From JBLMYQ01 sp050260055 (GTDB taxonomy: Bacteria; Bacillota; Clostridia; Acetivibrionales; UBA4821): DNA of 64,000 bases. Both the position numbers and the translations under genes were made by a program. The stretch lies in NCBI GenBank assembly GCA_050260055.1, contig JBLNBO010000003.1, forward strand, positions 62,001 to 126,000. Reading direction: 5' to 3'. Under the pieces are notes generated by a model. The model saw only the letters and a program-made list of their open reading frames with translations. It was not told the DNA's origin and made no database searches. Of the stretch, positions 8,342-15,632 are shown one piece after another (position 1 is the stretch's first letter; each line of letters opens with the position of its first letter).

Positions 8342-8734
8342 TTAAACACTCCTTATACTAGCTTCAAACCCTGTCCATTTAATAATCGTCCTCACTAAAT
8401 TGCCGACACTTATCGGCTTTTCCACAAGAGCATCAAAGCCCTTTTCCTTATAATCCGGCATAAATGCAAAAGTTACAACAATTATCGGAACTTTTGAACC
8501 GGTTTCCCGCACGCCTTTTGCCAGCTGATCGCCTCTAAACGGCATATTAAAATCGGTTAAAATCAAGCCGATTTTCTCAGGCTCAGCCGTGAATATATCC
8601 AGTGCAATATCACCATTTTCTGCTTCCATGTAACAATACTCCGGCTCCCTAAAAACTTTTTTTAAAAAATTTTGTAGAACCTCCCTATTTGTTTTTTCGT
8701 CATCCACAATCAAAATCGTCTTCTGCTTTTCCAT
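8342..8734 (-). CDS. CheY-like single-domain response regulator
   Basis: 130 residues, one receiver domain and nothing else. The acidic pair DDE lies at residues 11-13, the phosphoacceptor is D61 in ILTDFNMP, the conserved threonine T88 in VVTFAF, and the switch lysine K106 in VEKPIS. It lacks an output domain, so it should act by protein contact, for example on a pilus or motility motor. It sits immediately upstream of the che operon but behind its own promoter and terminator. The ATG is preceded by GGAGGTGTTAGG. No flagellar switch genes are seen in the window. Confidence 0.88.
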   Translation of the reverse strand: MEKQKTILIVDDEKTNREVLQNFLKKVFREPEYCYMEAENGDIALDIFTAEPEKIGLILTDFNMPFRGDQLAKGVRETGSKVPIIVVTFAFMPDYKEKGFDALVEKPISVGNLVRTIIKWTGFEASIRSV

Positions 8735-8822
8735 CCTAACACCTCCATTTCAACATCCAAAAACTGAGATACAACAGCTTTCACGTTCCTTTAATTATAT
8801 TTTTCATTATTATTTAAAAAGT

Positions 8823-8852
8823 ATTATACCATCCATTTACAGATATAAGCAA
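8823..8852 (-). promoter_or_regulatory. Promoter of the response regulator gene
   Basis: Minus strand: -35 TTGCTT (8847-8852), 18-bp spacer ending in TGG, -10 TATAAT (8823-8828). Confidence 0.6.
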
Positions 8853-8926
8853 GAGAATCATTATTCGCCATTTTATTATGTAATATTACTTTTCTTGCAG
8901 CTATCCAGCTCCCATAATTAAGAAGC

Positions 8927-8955
8927 TTGAACAAAAGCAATAACTCCTGTAAAAT
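8927..8955 (+). promoter_or_regulatory. Promoter of the FxLYD-repeat protein gene
   Basis: Plus strand: -35 TTGAAC (8927-8932), 17-bp spacer, -10 TAAAAT (8950-8955), followed by AAAGGAGG and the ATG at 8996. Confidence 0.65.
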
Positions 8956-8995
8956 TTATAGATAGATGATACACCTTTAAAAGGAGGATATACTA

Positions 8996-10045
8996 ATGGC
9001 CGTAACCCGCTTTGAACCTAAACCAGTAAAAAATAAAATTATTGCACTTTTAGTAGTAGGCTTATTAATTTTCGGGATTACAAAGCTGTTTCCCGATACT
9101 CCGCCCGCTTTCCTTAAAAAAACTTTAAATAAAGCCGAATCTAAAGAGAGCGCAGCTTCTAATAAAATTAAAAACCTTAATGAGCTGTCTGCTAACCCAA
9201 TAGTTCTTAACAACAGTTTTGAGGTTAGTGAAGTAAAAATAACCTCTGATAATTCTTGGCCTCATATTACAGGAACAGTTAAAAATATATCCAATAAGAA
9301 TTATAAAGATGTCTCTCTGAAGATTGATACATACAATTCAAAAAATAAATACCTTCAATCACATTATGATGATGCTTTTTTCCTAGAAGCAGGTCAATCA
9401 TGGAAATTCGATGTGTTAATACTTGATGAAGGCACGACAACTTATAAAATAGCAGAAATACAAGCGTCTGATATAACCGGCAAGGATACTTCTACCCCTG
9501 GCCTTAAAATTGTGAGCTCTCGTTTAATAAGTGAGGGATCTACCCAGTATATAACCGGAATAATAGAAAACACATCAAAAAAACACTTTGATGAAGCTTC
9601 AGTAACCTTGTCCATAATGGATAAAAACGGAATACTTGTGAAGTCATCTATTCCTGATATACTTTGCTTTGAGCCAAGGCAAAAGTGGAAATTCAAAGAA
9701 GATATCTATGATCTCACAGCCGGCAGTTATAAAATTATGGAGGTTAAAGGTTCTGAAGACAGTAACACTGAGCATTTTGCTCCTGGCCTTAAGGTAATAA
9801 ATTCTAATCTTTCTGCAAATGAATATAGTAAAAACATAAAGGGAATTGTAAAAAACAATTCCTCAAGTTATTATTCTTTTGTGTCTCTCACTATAAATGT
9901 TTTTGATAAAGATGGATATGTCTTAGAAAGCCTTATAGAAAATCGCAGCGGCCTATTTCCAAACGGTTCATGGAAATTTGATCTTGATACCTTTGTTAAA
10001 GATATAGAAAGTTTCAAAGTAGTTGAGATACGTGCAAACAAATAA
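8996..10045 (+). CDS. Membrane-anchored protein with three FxLYD-type repeats
   Basis: 349 residues. A short basic N-terminus is followed by one hydrophobic segment (about residues 14-32, KIIALLVVGLLIFGITKLF), which can act as an uncleaved anchor. The outside part has three repeats of about 85 residues, each with the pattern ITGTVKNISNKNYKDVSL ... W.FDV, the FxLYD beta-sandwich domain common in surface proteins of Firmicutes (about 75-160, 165-250, 258-345). Such domains are thought to mediate interactions; no enzyme site is seen. Single gene with its own promoter, an excellent AAAGGAGG site, and a strong terminator at 10075-10114. Confidence 0.8.
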   Translation: MAVTRFEPKPVKNKIIALLVVGLLIFGITKLFPDTPPAFLKKTLNKAESKESAASNKIKNLNELSANPIVLNNSFEVSEVKITSDNSWPHITGTVKNISNKNYKDVSLKIDTYNSKNKYLQSHYDDAFFLEAGQSWKFDVLILDEGTTTYKIAEIQASDITGKDTSTPGLKIVSSRLISEGSTQYITGIIENTSKKHFDEASVTLSIMDKNGILVKSSIPDILCFEPRQKWKFKEDIYDLTAGSYKIMEVKGSEDSNTEHFAPGLKVINSNLSANEYSKNIKGIVKNNSSSYYSFVSLTINVFDKDGYVLESLIENRSGLFPNGSWKFDLDTFVKDIESFKVVEIRANK

Positions 10046-10050
10046 ATAGC

Positions 10051-10068
10051 AAGGGTTCGAATCCCACA
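10051..10068 (+). other. tRNA T-arm-like remnant
   Basis: Six bases after the stop codon lies AAGGGTTCGAATCCCAC, a perfect T-arm and T-loop motif on the plus strand with no tRNA body upstream. It is directly followed by a terminator hairpin, the way a tRNA 3' end would be. It looks like the 3' end of a tRNA gene left behind or copied, next to the intact tRNA-Arg on the other strand. Confidence 0.45.
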
Positions 10069-10074
10069 TTCTAA

Positions 10075-10114
10075 TAAAAAATGAGCTCTGTCCTTTCGGA
10101 CGAACTCATTTTTT
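10075..10114. terminator. Bidirectional terminator
   Basis: Stem AAAAATGAG / CTCATTTTT with an inner stem GTCC-TTTC-GGAC. A-rich on the left and T-rich on the right, so it can serve the FxLYD gene (+) and the tRNA-Arg transcript (-). Confidence 0.75.
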
Positions 10115-10116
10115 AT

Positions 10117-10193
<77 letters not shown>

Positions 10194-10214
10194 ATATTAA
10201 ATTGCGCAAGAAAT

Positions 10215-10243
10215 ATAATAGCATGAACACAAGTATTAGTCAA
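10215..10243 (-). promoter_or_regulatory. Promoter of tRNA-Arg(TCT)
   Basis: Minus strand: -35 TTGACT (10238-10243), 17-bp spacer, -10 TATTAT (10215-10220), about 20 nt upstream of the tRNA. Confidence 0.75.
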
Positions 10244-10260
10244 CCTATACATAATAAAAG

Positions 10261-10371
10261 TTGCTTGGCAAAAACGTAATTGAAAAGCACAATGGAACCA
10301 TCCGTGCAGAAAATTCAGAAGCAGGTACGGTTTTTAAGATTATCCTAAAAATAAACAAGCCTATTTTGTAA
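10261..10371 (+). pseudogene. C-terminal remnant of a sensor histidine kinase
   Basis: An open frame of 36 codons without a start encodes KNVIEKHNGTIRAENSEAGT followed by VFKIILKIN and a stop. This matches the end of the HATPase_c domain of sensor kinases (pattern K.IVE.HGG.I...S..G.GT.F...LP). The reading frame is closed upstream by a TAA at about 10255, so the N-terminal 90 percent of the gene is gone. It lies between the tRNA-Arg promoter and the EamA gene and probably marks an old deletion or an excised insertion. Too short to be functional. Confidence 0.65.
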
Positions 10372-10466
10372 GCTGGCAGAGCATTATTAACAAATAATTT
10401 TAATATTAATTGCATAGACTACCAAAATGCCATATGATTATTTATATTTATTTTTCGGAGATTAAT

Positions 10467-11345
10467 ATGAATAATTTATTTATAGAAAATTGGTTTCTGA
10501 TTTTAATAGTTTCAGGCATGTTTTCTGGCTTGAGTTCTTTATATCAGAAGATTTCCCTCAAAGATAAACAGATTGACCCTATTACATTCTGCATATATTT
10601 TCAGCTTCTTGTTGGGCTTCTTTCAATCCCTACAGCCTTTTCTCAGCCAATAAAGATTGATTTGAACTGCTTTTCATTCTTAACTATATCTTTAATGGGA
10701 ATTGTTTATGCCGCTGCAAGCTATCTCTATTTTTACACCTTAAAAAAACTTGAAATGTCTGAATTTAATATATTAATAAGCTCAAGCTTGCTTTTATTGG
10801 TCTTTGGCGCATACTTTTTTCTTGGTGAAAAAATAACAAGTTTAAAATTAATTGGTGTATGTTTAATTATCTTAGGTATATCTTTAATATATATAAAGAA
10901 AACCGGTTTTTCTAGGTTGGGGAAAGAGCATGCTTTGGTTATTCTATGTGCATTAATCTCTACGGTTGCATCAATCCTTGATAAAATAAATATTAATTAC
11001 TTCTCAAGCGCTCCTTTATATATGATTTTTTCTTATTTCCTTCCAGCCTTTATATTAATAATGCTAAATCCTATAAAGTCAGTTAAGCAGTTGCTTAACA
11101 TTCAATTTTTCAAGCTTTCTTTGATATTAAGCATAGTTTTTAATTTCCTTTCAAGTGTATTATTTTTCAAAGTACTACAGATAGGCAGCCAAATCTCCTT
11201 GGTTTCGCCAATTCATCATATATCTATAGTCTTCTCCGTATTCTTCGGTATTGTTTTTCTAAAAGAATCTTCCGGCTGGCAAAAGAAAATAGCCGGTTCA
11301 ATAATAATATTTATTGGAGCCTTCTTCTTAAAATCCTCCATATAA
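10467..11345 (+). CDS. EamA/DMT-superfamily transporter
   Basis: 292 residues from the ATG at 10467 (CGGAG 5 nt upstream); the frame opens 19 codons earlier but those codons have no ribosome binding site. About ten hydrophobic helices in two halves of five, as in the 10-TM EamA drug/metabolite transporters. Recognisable elements are the first-half YAAASYLYFYTLKKLEMSEF and the second-half GSQISLVSPIHHISIVFSVF followed by FLKESSGWQKKIAGSIII, both typical of EamA domains. Substrate cannot be told. Located in the cytoplasmic membrane. Single gene; it shares a bidirectional terminator with the convergent gene at 11413. Confidence 0.85.
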   Translation: MNNLFIENWFLILIVSGMFSGLSSLYQKISLKDKQIDPITFCIYFQLLVGLLSIPTAFSQPIKIDLNCFSFLTISLMGIVYAAASYLYFYTLKKLEMSEFNILISSSLLLLVFGAYFFLGEKITSLKLIGVCLIILGISLIYIKKTGFSRLGKEHALVILCALISTVASILDKININYFSSAPLYMIFSYFLPAFILIMLNPIKSVKQLLNIQFFKLSLILSIVFNFLSSVLFFKVLQIGSQISLVSPIHHISIVFSVFFGIVFLKESSGWQKKIAGSIIIFIGAFFLKSSI

Positions 11346-11387
11346 TTCATTTTTGCCCGCTCTATTAAAATAATCATAAAAAAGAAT

Positions 11388-11428
11388 AAAAGCGAAAGGT
11401 TGAGGAAGACCCTCAACCTTTCGCTTTT
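11388..11428. terminator. Bidirectional terminator overlapping a stop codon
   Basis: Perfect 18-bp stem (arms 11388-11405 and 11411-11428, core GCGAAAGGTTGAGG) with a 5-nt loop. The TGA of the minus-strand gene lies inside the stem. It serves both convergent genes. Confidence 0.9.
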
Positions 11429-12213
11429 ATAGCATTTGCAAATATTTCGATAATTTCTACTGTTTCTTCGGGAGTATAATGGACTCTTTTTCTATCATTT
11501 TTAACATACTTCTCTAATTCCTCAATGACTATGCTATTGTATTCACCTTGTTTATGGTAGTGAAAAGCCACTCTCCTCAGGAAATTCTTAAGTTTTCCAG
11601 AATCCGGCTTTTTAAGGGATTGGGAATTAGCTAGATCCTCGAATATTGTTTTTGGGTCAAAGATTCTGCCTTTTATAACTTCCAGAACAGCCCACTGGAA
11701 AGCTCTTCTTGCTTCAAAATTGCTAAGTGTAAATACAGCATCCTTCCTAAATATTTGCTCAGCCTGTTCAATAATAAGTTTAACGTCTTTGTTTTTTATT
11801 TCTTCATCATTTTTGAATATATCATTCAAATATTGTATGCAAGCCTTACCTTTATATTTAATATATTTGATGTTTTCCCCAGGCTGATTATGCTCGCCAG
11901 CATCAGTTTGGTTTGATTTGATAGAATCAGTAATCAAGGATGGTTCTATAAGTATTGTTACTTTGTCAGGGAAGCAGTATATTCTTTCAACTACTTTTCC
12001 TTTTATTGAAACCACTCTTCTTATCTCAGCCATTTTTTTATCTGATTTAACAATTATTGCTTCTGGAAAAACCACAGTATCCCCAATTTGAGGAATAAAG
12101 CTTAGATGGCGGCCTTCTTCAATAATCATATTTTTTAATCCAGAAAAGCCAAAAAAAGTTTTGATTAAGCCTTGAAACGAGCTTTCATTTAAAGGGTCTT
12201 TTTTGCTGTCCAT
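11413..12213 (-). CDS. Hypothetical protein
   Basis: 266 residues, family not recognised. The N-terminal third (about 35-100) looks beta-rich (FIPQIGDTVVFPEAIIVKS and a following RRVVSIKGKVV). The rest is mostly helical and charged, with LSNFEARRAFQWAVLEVIKG near residue 165 and a lysine/glutamate-rich C-terminus. No signal peptide, membrane helix or catalytic motif. The ATG has TTGGAGG 10 nt upstream. The stop codon lies inside the terminator stem. Probably cytoplasmic. It may be a accessory gene, as there is no functional neighbour; the adjoining 12214-12380 is AT-rich without a gene. Confidence 0.6.
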   Translation of the reverse strand: MDSKKDPLNESSFQGLIKTFFGFSGLKNMIIEEGRHLSFIPQIGDTVVFPEAIIVKSDKKMAEIRRVVSIKGKVVERIYCFPDKVTILIEPSLITDSIKSNQTDAGEHNQPGENIKYIKYKGKACIQYLNDIFKNDEEIKNKDVKLIIEQAEQIFRKDAVFTLSNFEARRAFQWAVLEVIKGRIFDPKTIFEDLANSQSLKKPDSGKLKNFLRRVAFHYHKQGEYNSIVIEELEKYVKNDRKRVHYTPEETVEIIEIFANAIKAKG

Positions 12214-12381
12214 TCTATTGATACCTCCAAGTTACTATTTCAGCTTTCACCCGTCCTATAAGCAAATTTTTCTGCTTATTCCTTCAACTTCACTCCTTCC
12301 AATATTAAATCGAGTATTATAATAAATGTATAATAGTCTATATTTTGACAGATTTTGTATAAAAAGTCAACCAAGTTATCG

Positions 12382-12454
12382 GGTCCGTCTGTGGGTTCGA
12401 ATCCCCCTAAACAAGAAAAGACACTTTCGTGTCTTTTCTTATGGCGGAGAGGGT
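12382..12454 (+). repeat. Copy A of a 73-nt direct repeat: tRNA 3'-end-like segment plus terminator plus tRNA-Ser 3' end
   Basis: Contains GTGGGTTCGAATCCCCC (T-arm-like), then the hairpin AAAAGACAC-TTTC-GTGTCTTTT, then TGGCGGAGAGGGT, which on the minus strand is the CCA-ended 3' end of a tRNA-Ser. Differs from copy B (12561-12633) at only three positions. Copy A has the tRNA-Ser 3' end but no complete tRNA-Ser behind it: the 100 nt downstream carry GC-rich sequence that folds (GGGAGCATCCTCCCTTACGA) but not a tRNA. Confidence 0.7.
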
Positions 12455-12560
12455 TCGGTCCACTCGTAGGGAGCATCCTCCCTTACGACGGGCCAAAACC
12501 GAACCCTGTCACCCTCCTCTGATGTATTCCTTTGAGGAATACTCTCGGGTAATTAAAACT

Positions 12561-12633
12561 GGTCCATCTGTGGGTTCGAATCCCCCTAAACAAAAAAAGA
12601 CACTTTCGTGTCTTTTTTTATGGCGGAGAGGGT
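12561..12633 (+). repeat. Copy B of the 73-nt direct repeat, ending in the intact tRNA-Ser
   Basis: Same as copy A except for three substitutions. Its right end coincides with the 3' end of the complete tRNA-Ser(CGA). The hairpin AAAAGACAC / GTGTCTTTT is a terminator for the tRNA-Ser transcript on the minus strand. Confidence 0.7.
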
Positions 12634-12709
12634 GGGATTCGAACCCACGTGACGTTGCCGCCAAACTGATTTCGAGTCAGCCCCGTTATGACCACTTCGA
12701 TACCTCTCC
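12621..12709 (-). tRNA. tRNA-Ser (anticodon CGA)
   Basis: 89 nt with encoded CCA and the long variable arm of class II tRNAs. Acceptor GGAGAGG / CCTCTCC, anticodon loop CTCGAAA between CTGA and TCAG, T-arm GTGGGTTCGAATCCCAC. It begins 12 nt after the tadA stop on the same strand and shows no clear promoter of its own, so it may be processed from the tadA transcript. Confidence 0.95.
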
Positions 12710-12720
12710 ATAATTAATAT

Positions 12721-13167
12721 TTACTTTTTACGCAGTTCTTTGAAAAACTTCTTTAGAACTCCCGCGCACTCTTCTTCCATTATCCCTGTATAAACTTCAA
12801 CCTTATGATTAAAACCTTTTTCAAAAACATTGATTACCGAACCTGCCGCCCCTGCCTTTATATCATCCGCTCCATAATAAAGTCTTCTTATCCTTGATTG
12901 TATTATTGCCCCAGCACACATAGGACATGGCTCAAGTGTAACATATAAATCACAGTCCAAAAGCCTCCATTCTCCAAGCTTCTTTGAAGCCTTCTGAATT
13001 GCAAGGATTTCAGCGTGAGCAGTAGTATCTTTTCTTGTTTCCCTAAGATTATGCGCACGGGCAATTATTCTATCATTCTGTACAATCACAGCCCCTATCG
13101 GCGCCTCACCTTTTTTATATGCTTTCTCAGCTTCCTGCAAAGCTGCTTTCATATATTTATTATCCAT
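12721..13167 (-). CDS. tadA: tRNA(adenine-34) deaminase TadA
   Basis: 148 residues, normal length. Converts A34 to inosine in tRNA-Arg(ACG). The zinc site is H51 with the proton-shuttle E53 in TTAHAEILAIQ, and C81 and C84 in TLEPCPMCAGAI. The motif RIRRLYYGADDIKAGAAGS is typical of TadA rather than of free-base deaminases. The substrate tRNA-Arg(ACG) is encoded at 17066-17142. The ATG has AAGGATG upstream. Followed directly by tRNA-Ser, preceded by a long gap containing a bidirectional terminator. Confidence 0.95.
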   Translation of the reverse strand: MDNKYMKAALQEAEKAYKKGEAPIGAVIVQNDRIIARAHNLRETRKDTTAHAEILAIQKASKKLGEWRLLDCDLYVTLEPCPMCAGAIIQSRIRRLYYGADDIKAGAAGSVINVFEKGFNHKVEVYTGIMEEECAGVLKKFFKELRKK

Positions 13168-13238
13168 AACTCATCCTTAAGGATTTCATTCCTACAGCAA
13201 AGTTAATTCTACAACACTACTATTTAAGCTGTCAAGAC

Positions 13239-13285
13239 CATAGGAAAACTCGCTTATTATAATATAACAAGCGAGTTTTCCTATG
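13239..13285. terminator. Strong hairpin terminator
   Basis: Perfect 17-bp stem (core GGAAAACTCGCTT / AAGCGAGTTTTCC) with a 13-nt AT loop, 12 nt after the stop of the bet gene on the minus strand. Confidence 0.8.
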
Positions 13286-13296
13286 CTAATCTTACA

Positions 13297-14070
13297 CTAT
13301 TGAATTGTATTTGCCATTTCTTCTACTTCGGTTGCTATGGTTTCATAGTCGCTAACCTTTATATCTTTACTTGATTCATAGCCATACTTTTCAGAAACAT
13401 TCCTTATTATATCTGTATTGGCATTAGCAAGAGCATATAGCCGCTTTCTTTGCGGTTCAGTTATTGTTTTTTCTTCTTTCCCTTCCCCCGAAGAAGCATC
13501 TCCTTTTGGCTCGCCGTCTGCCTGCTGCATTTCCTCATTTGTGTATATCCCGCTAAGATCATTTGGAAATGCCTTTCTTAGCGCTAATGCCTCTGCACAT
13601 TTTCCAAGCATAAGATATGGCATCTTCTGCCACATAAATCCGTGGGTTTCCCCAGGGTAATATTCCTTCCATCTTGCAGTTGCCGTAAATGGGCATCTTT
13701 GATTGCTTATCATTTTATAAACTGTAACTGTAGCTTTGTTTGGCGCAATAGCATCCTCCGTATCATAAACCGGGTCATCAATTCCGGCAAGCTGGCCTGT
13801 TCTTTCTGCTATTGCCCTATATCCATCAATTCCGGTTTGGACAGTGATTGTGCTTTTAAAACTTCCGTCATTTTGCCTTGTCTTTCTTTTTACAAAATGA
13901 ATTTGCTTGGTAAGCGGGTCTAATCCAGTTCTTTGGGCTATAAATAAAAACAGTTTAAGCTCATCATCTGTTGCATCTTTAGCCGAAGACGCCCTGATTA
14001 ACTCAATCTGCTCCGGGTTGAACCCATAAGGAACTTCAATATTGCTTATGCTTATATTTTTATTATTCAA
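13297..14070 (-). CDS. bet: Phage-type single-strand annealing protein, Bet (RecT/Red-beta) family
   Basis: 257 residues from a TTG at 14070 with GGAGGAG 6 nt upstream (the frame opens 15 nt earlier, but there the ribosome site would be part of the gene). Recognised from the Bet core: LIRASSAKDATDDELKLFLF, then RTGLDPLTKQIHFVKRK, TVQTGIDGYRAIAERTGQLAG, and MWQKMPYLMLGKCAEALALR followed by KAFPNDLSGIYTNEEM. Such proteins anneal complementary single strands and normally work with an exonuclease and SSB. Neither is adjacent, so this is an orphan, probably a prophage remnant or domesticated gene. The C-terminal 60 residues (charged linker, then a helical end with TITEPQRKRLYALANA) resemble a short DNA-binding or protein-contact tail. 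Confidence 0.9.
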   Translation of the reverse strand: MNNKNISISNIEVPYGFNPEQIELIRASSAKDATDDELKLFLFIAQRTGLDPLTKQIHFVKRKTRQNDGSFKSTITVQTGIDGYRAIAERTGQLAGIDDPVYDTEDAIAPNKATVTVYKMISNQRCPFTATARWKEYYPGETHGFMWQKMPYLMLGKCAEALALRKAFPNDLSGIYTNEEMQQADGEPKGDASSGEGKEEKTITEPQRKRLYALANANTDIIRNVSEKYGYESSKDIKVSDYETIATEVEEMANTIQ

Positions 14071-14419
14071 AACTTTCTCCTCCAATTTATTGTTTCAGTA
14101 TTTACTAACTAATATTAGTTTCTACATAATTTTTAAAAAAATGACACATTTAGAGTAAAAATGAAAGTAAATAAATTGAAAAGAGAAGTCTTATTAATAA
14201 TTTAAATTTTAACGTATTGGAAAGATTATCTAAAAGATGTATAATATTTATATATGTCTTTATATTATTTTTATCGTACAGCTCACACTTCACAAAATTT
14301 TGTAATGTTTTTCATCTTCATACGATTAAAGCTAGCTTTATTAAGATGGCCTTTATAGGTTCTTAGAACTTATAGTCGTTATATAAAAAAGATTCCCCAA
14401 AAAGAAAGGAGATAATAAA
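14071..14419. other. Intergenic region between divergent genes
   Basis: 349 nt, AT-rich. The only support found is the promoter at 14217-14245 for the RyR-domain gene and a leader of about 165 nt holding two small dyads (AAAGCTAGCTTT near 14330 and TATAGGTTC / GAACTTATA near 14355). No gene or tRNA is seen. Confidence 0.5.
14217..14245 (+). promoter_or_regulatory. Promoter of the RyR-domain protein gene
   Basis: -35 TTGGAA (14217-14222), 17-bp spacer, -10 TATAAT (14240-14245). Implies a long leader of about 165 nt before the ATG at 14420. Confidence 0.6.
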
Positions 14420-14773
14420 ATGTCAGACAGTATCAAAATGATTAAGGAAACCAAAAAAGGGCTGAACCTATCTGAAGTTACCATTCCACGAGAATTAATT
14501 CCTCTCCAGGAACTTCTTGCAGCCAGAGCTCATGATGAATGGGTTTTAGAAATGCTCAAGCAGGAATGGAAGTTTGGGCCGGTCCATGATGAAAGTAAAA
14601 AGCAAAGCCCTCTTTTGATGAACTATATCAGTCTTTCTGATGGAGAAAAACAAATCGCGCGGGATAAAGTTCATGATACCATTGCCGTAATGATAGTATA
14701 TGGTTATGAAATTACTTCTGCGCCAGTTACTTTTCTTGGCCCTCGGAGCTTGTATCCTTATCCGAAGAGCTGA
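14420..14773 (+). CDS. Stand-alone RyR-domain protein
   Basis: 117 residues made almost entirely of one RyR domain (residues about 35-97), recognised from ARAHDEWVLEMLKQEWKFGP followed by VHDESKKQSPLLMNY, LSDGEKQIARDKVHDTIAVM and GYEI. This is the RyR pattern (HD.WA......GW.YG...D...K.HP.L..Y..L...EK..DR......K......GY.I) first named in ryanodine receptors and found in bacterial proteins of mostly unknown role. No membrane segment. AAAGGAG site 9 nt before the ATG and a strong terminator behind show it is a genuine single-gene unit. Possibly a sensor or binding module; ligand unknown. Neighbours (phage Bet, tRNA-Arg) suggest an accessory locus. Confidence 0.85.
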   Translation: MSDSIKMIKETKKGLNLSEVTIPRELIPLQELLAARAHDEWVLEMLKQEWKFGPVHDESKKQSPLLMNYISLSDGEKQIARDKVHDTIAVMIVYGYEITSAPVTFLGPRSLYPYPKS

Positions 14774-14777
14774 AAAA

Positions 14778-14808
14778 CAAAAACACCTTGCATCGCAAGG
14801 TGTTTTTG
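14778..14808. terminator. Bidirectional terminator
   Basis: 14-bp perfect stem CAAAAACACCTTGC / GCAAGGTGTTTTTG with a 3-nt loop, between the RyR-domain gene (+) and tRNA-Arg(CCT) (-). Confidence 0.9.
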
Positions 14809-14810
14809 TT

Positions 14811-14886
14811 TGGTGCGCCTGAGACGACTCGAACGTCCGGCCTGCGGTTTAGGAAACCGTTGCTCTATCCACTGAGCTACAGGCGC
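14811..14886 (-). tRNA. tRNA-Arg (anticodon CCT)
   Basis: 76 nt with encoded CCA. Acceptor GCGCCTG / CAGGCGC, D-arm AGCTCAGTGGATAGAGC, anticodon arm ACGGT-TTCCTAA-ACCG, T-arm GGACGTTCGAGTCGTCT with the loop TTCGAGT. Reads AGG. Confidence 0.94.
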
Positions 14887-14903
14887 ATAGTTTAGCAAAA
14901 ATT

Positions 14904-14932
14904 ATTTTACATGGCTAGCCGCATTTTGTCAA
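14904..14932 (-). promoter_or_regulatory. Promoter of tRNA-Arg(CCT)
   Basis: Minus strand: -35 TTGACA (14927-14932), 17-bp spacer, -10 TAAAAT (14904-14909), 17 nt before the tRNA. Confidence 0.8.
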
Positions 14933-15041
14933 TCCTAACGCATTCGGTAAGCCCTTTTAAGTTTTAAGAATTAATTCTTGTCGACATTCTCCCGCTTTTA
15001 TGGTAATATCTCTTATCATAATAACTTGACAGGAGAAGAAA

Positions 15042-15632
15042 ATGCCATTTATTCCAGCATACATCTATAATAATAAGCTGTATCTTAATATAACAAACCT
15101 GTGTTCAAATAATTGCTCTTTCTGTATCAGGAACAGCTCTCAAGGTGTTGGCCATGATCTTGTGCTGGATAGGGAGCCGAGTTCAAGCGAAGTTCTGGAA
15201 GCAATTGAGAAGCTTCCGGTCTCTGAAGAGGTAACCTTTTGCGGCTTCGGCGAGCCCCTATTAAGACCAGAAACACTTATAGAGGTAGCAAAGGAAATAA
15301 AAAAGAGATACGGCTCAAAAATTAGAATTAATACAAACGGCCTGGCTGAAAAAACCTTAAATAAAAAAATAATCCCTTCTCTTGAAGGAATCATTGATAC
15401 TATATCTATTAGCCTTAATGCACATGATGCAGAATCCTACTTTGAGGTTTGCAAGCCTAAAACCGGAACAGCTTCATATCAAGCAGTTATCGATTTCGCG
15501 CGTGAGAGCAAGAAATATATCCCTAATGTAGCGCTTTCGGTAGTAGATATTCCCGAAATTGATATAGAAAAGTGCAAGCAAATCGCACAAGAACTTGGCA
15601 TTGAGCTTAGAATACGCCATCTTATTCCTTAA
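15042..15632 (+). CDS. Radical SAM protein of the TatD-associated type
   Basis: 196 residues, short for radical SAM enzymes. The [4Fe-4S] site is C21, C25, C28 in NLCSNNCSFC. SAM-contact elements follow: VTFCGFGEPLL (GGE-type motif) and IRINTNGLAE. The N-terminus YIYNNKLYLNITNLCSNNCS and the overall length fit the small radical SAM subfamily usually linked to tatD. No TatD nuclease gene is adjacent in this window. Reaction unknown. AGGAG site 6 nt before the ATG. It overlaps the convergent VanZ gene by 11 nt at their 3' ends. Confidence 0.85.
   Translation: MPFIPAYIYNNKLYLNITNLCSNNCSFCIRNSSQGVGHDLVLDREPSSSEVLEAIEKLPVSEEVTFCGFGEPLLRPETLIEVAKEIKKRYGSKIRINTNGLAEKTLNKKIIPSLEGIIDTISISLNAHDAESYFEVCKPKTGTASYQAVIDFARESKKYIPNVALSVVDIPEIDIEKCKQIAQELGIELRIRHLIP

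Noticed and set aside
12276..12713. Open frames over the tRNA-Ser region on both strands
   Set aside because: They run through tRNA, terminators and direct repeats and cannot be genes.
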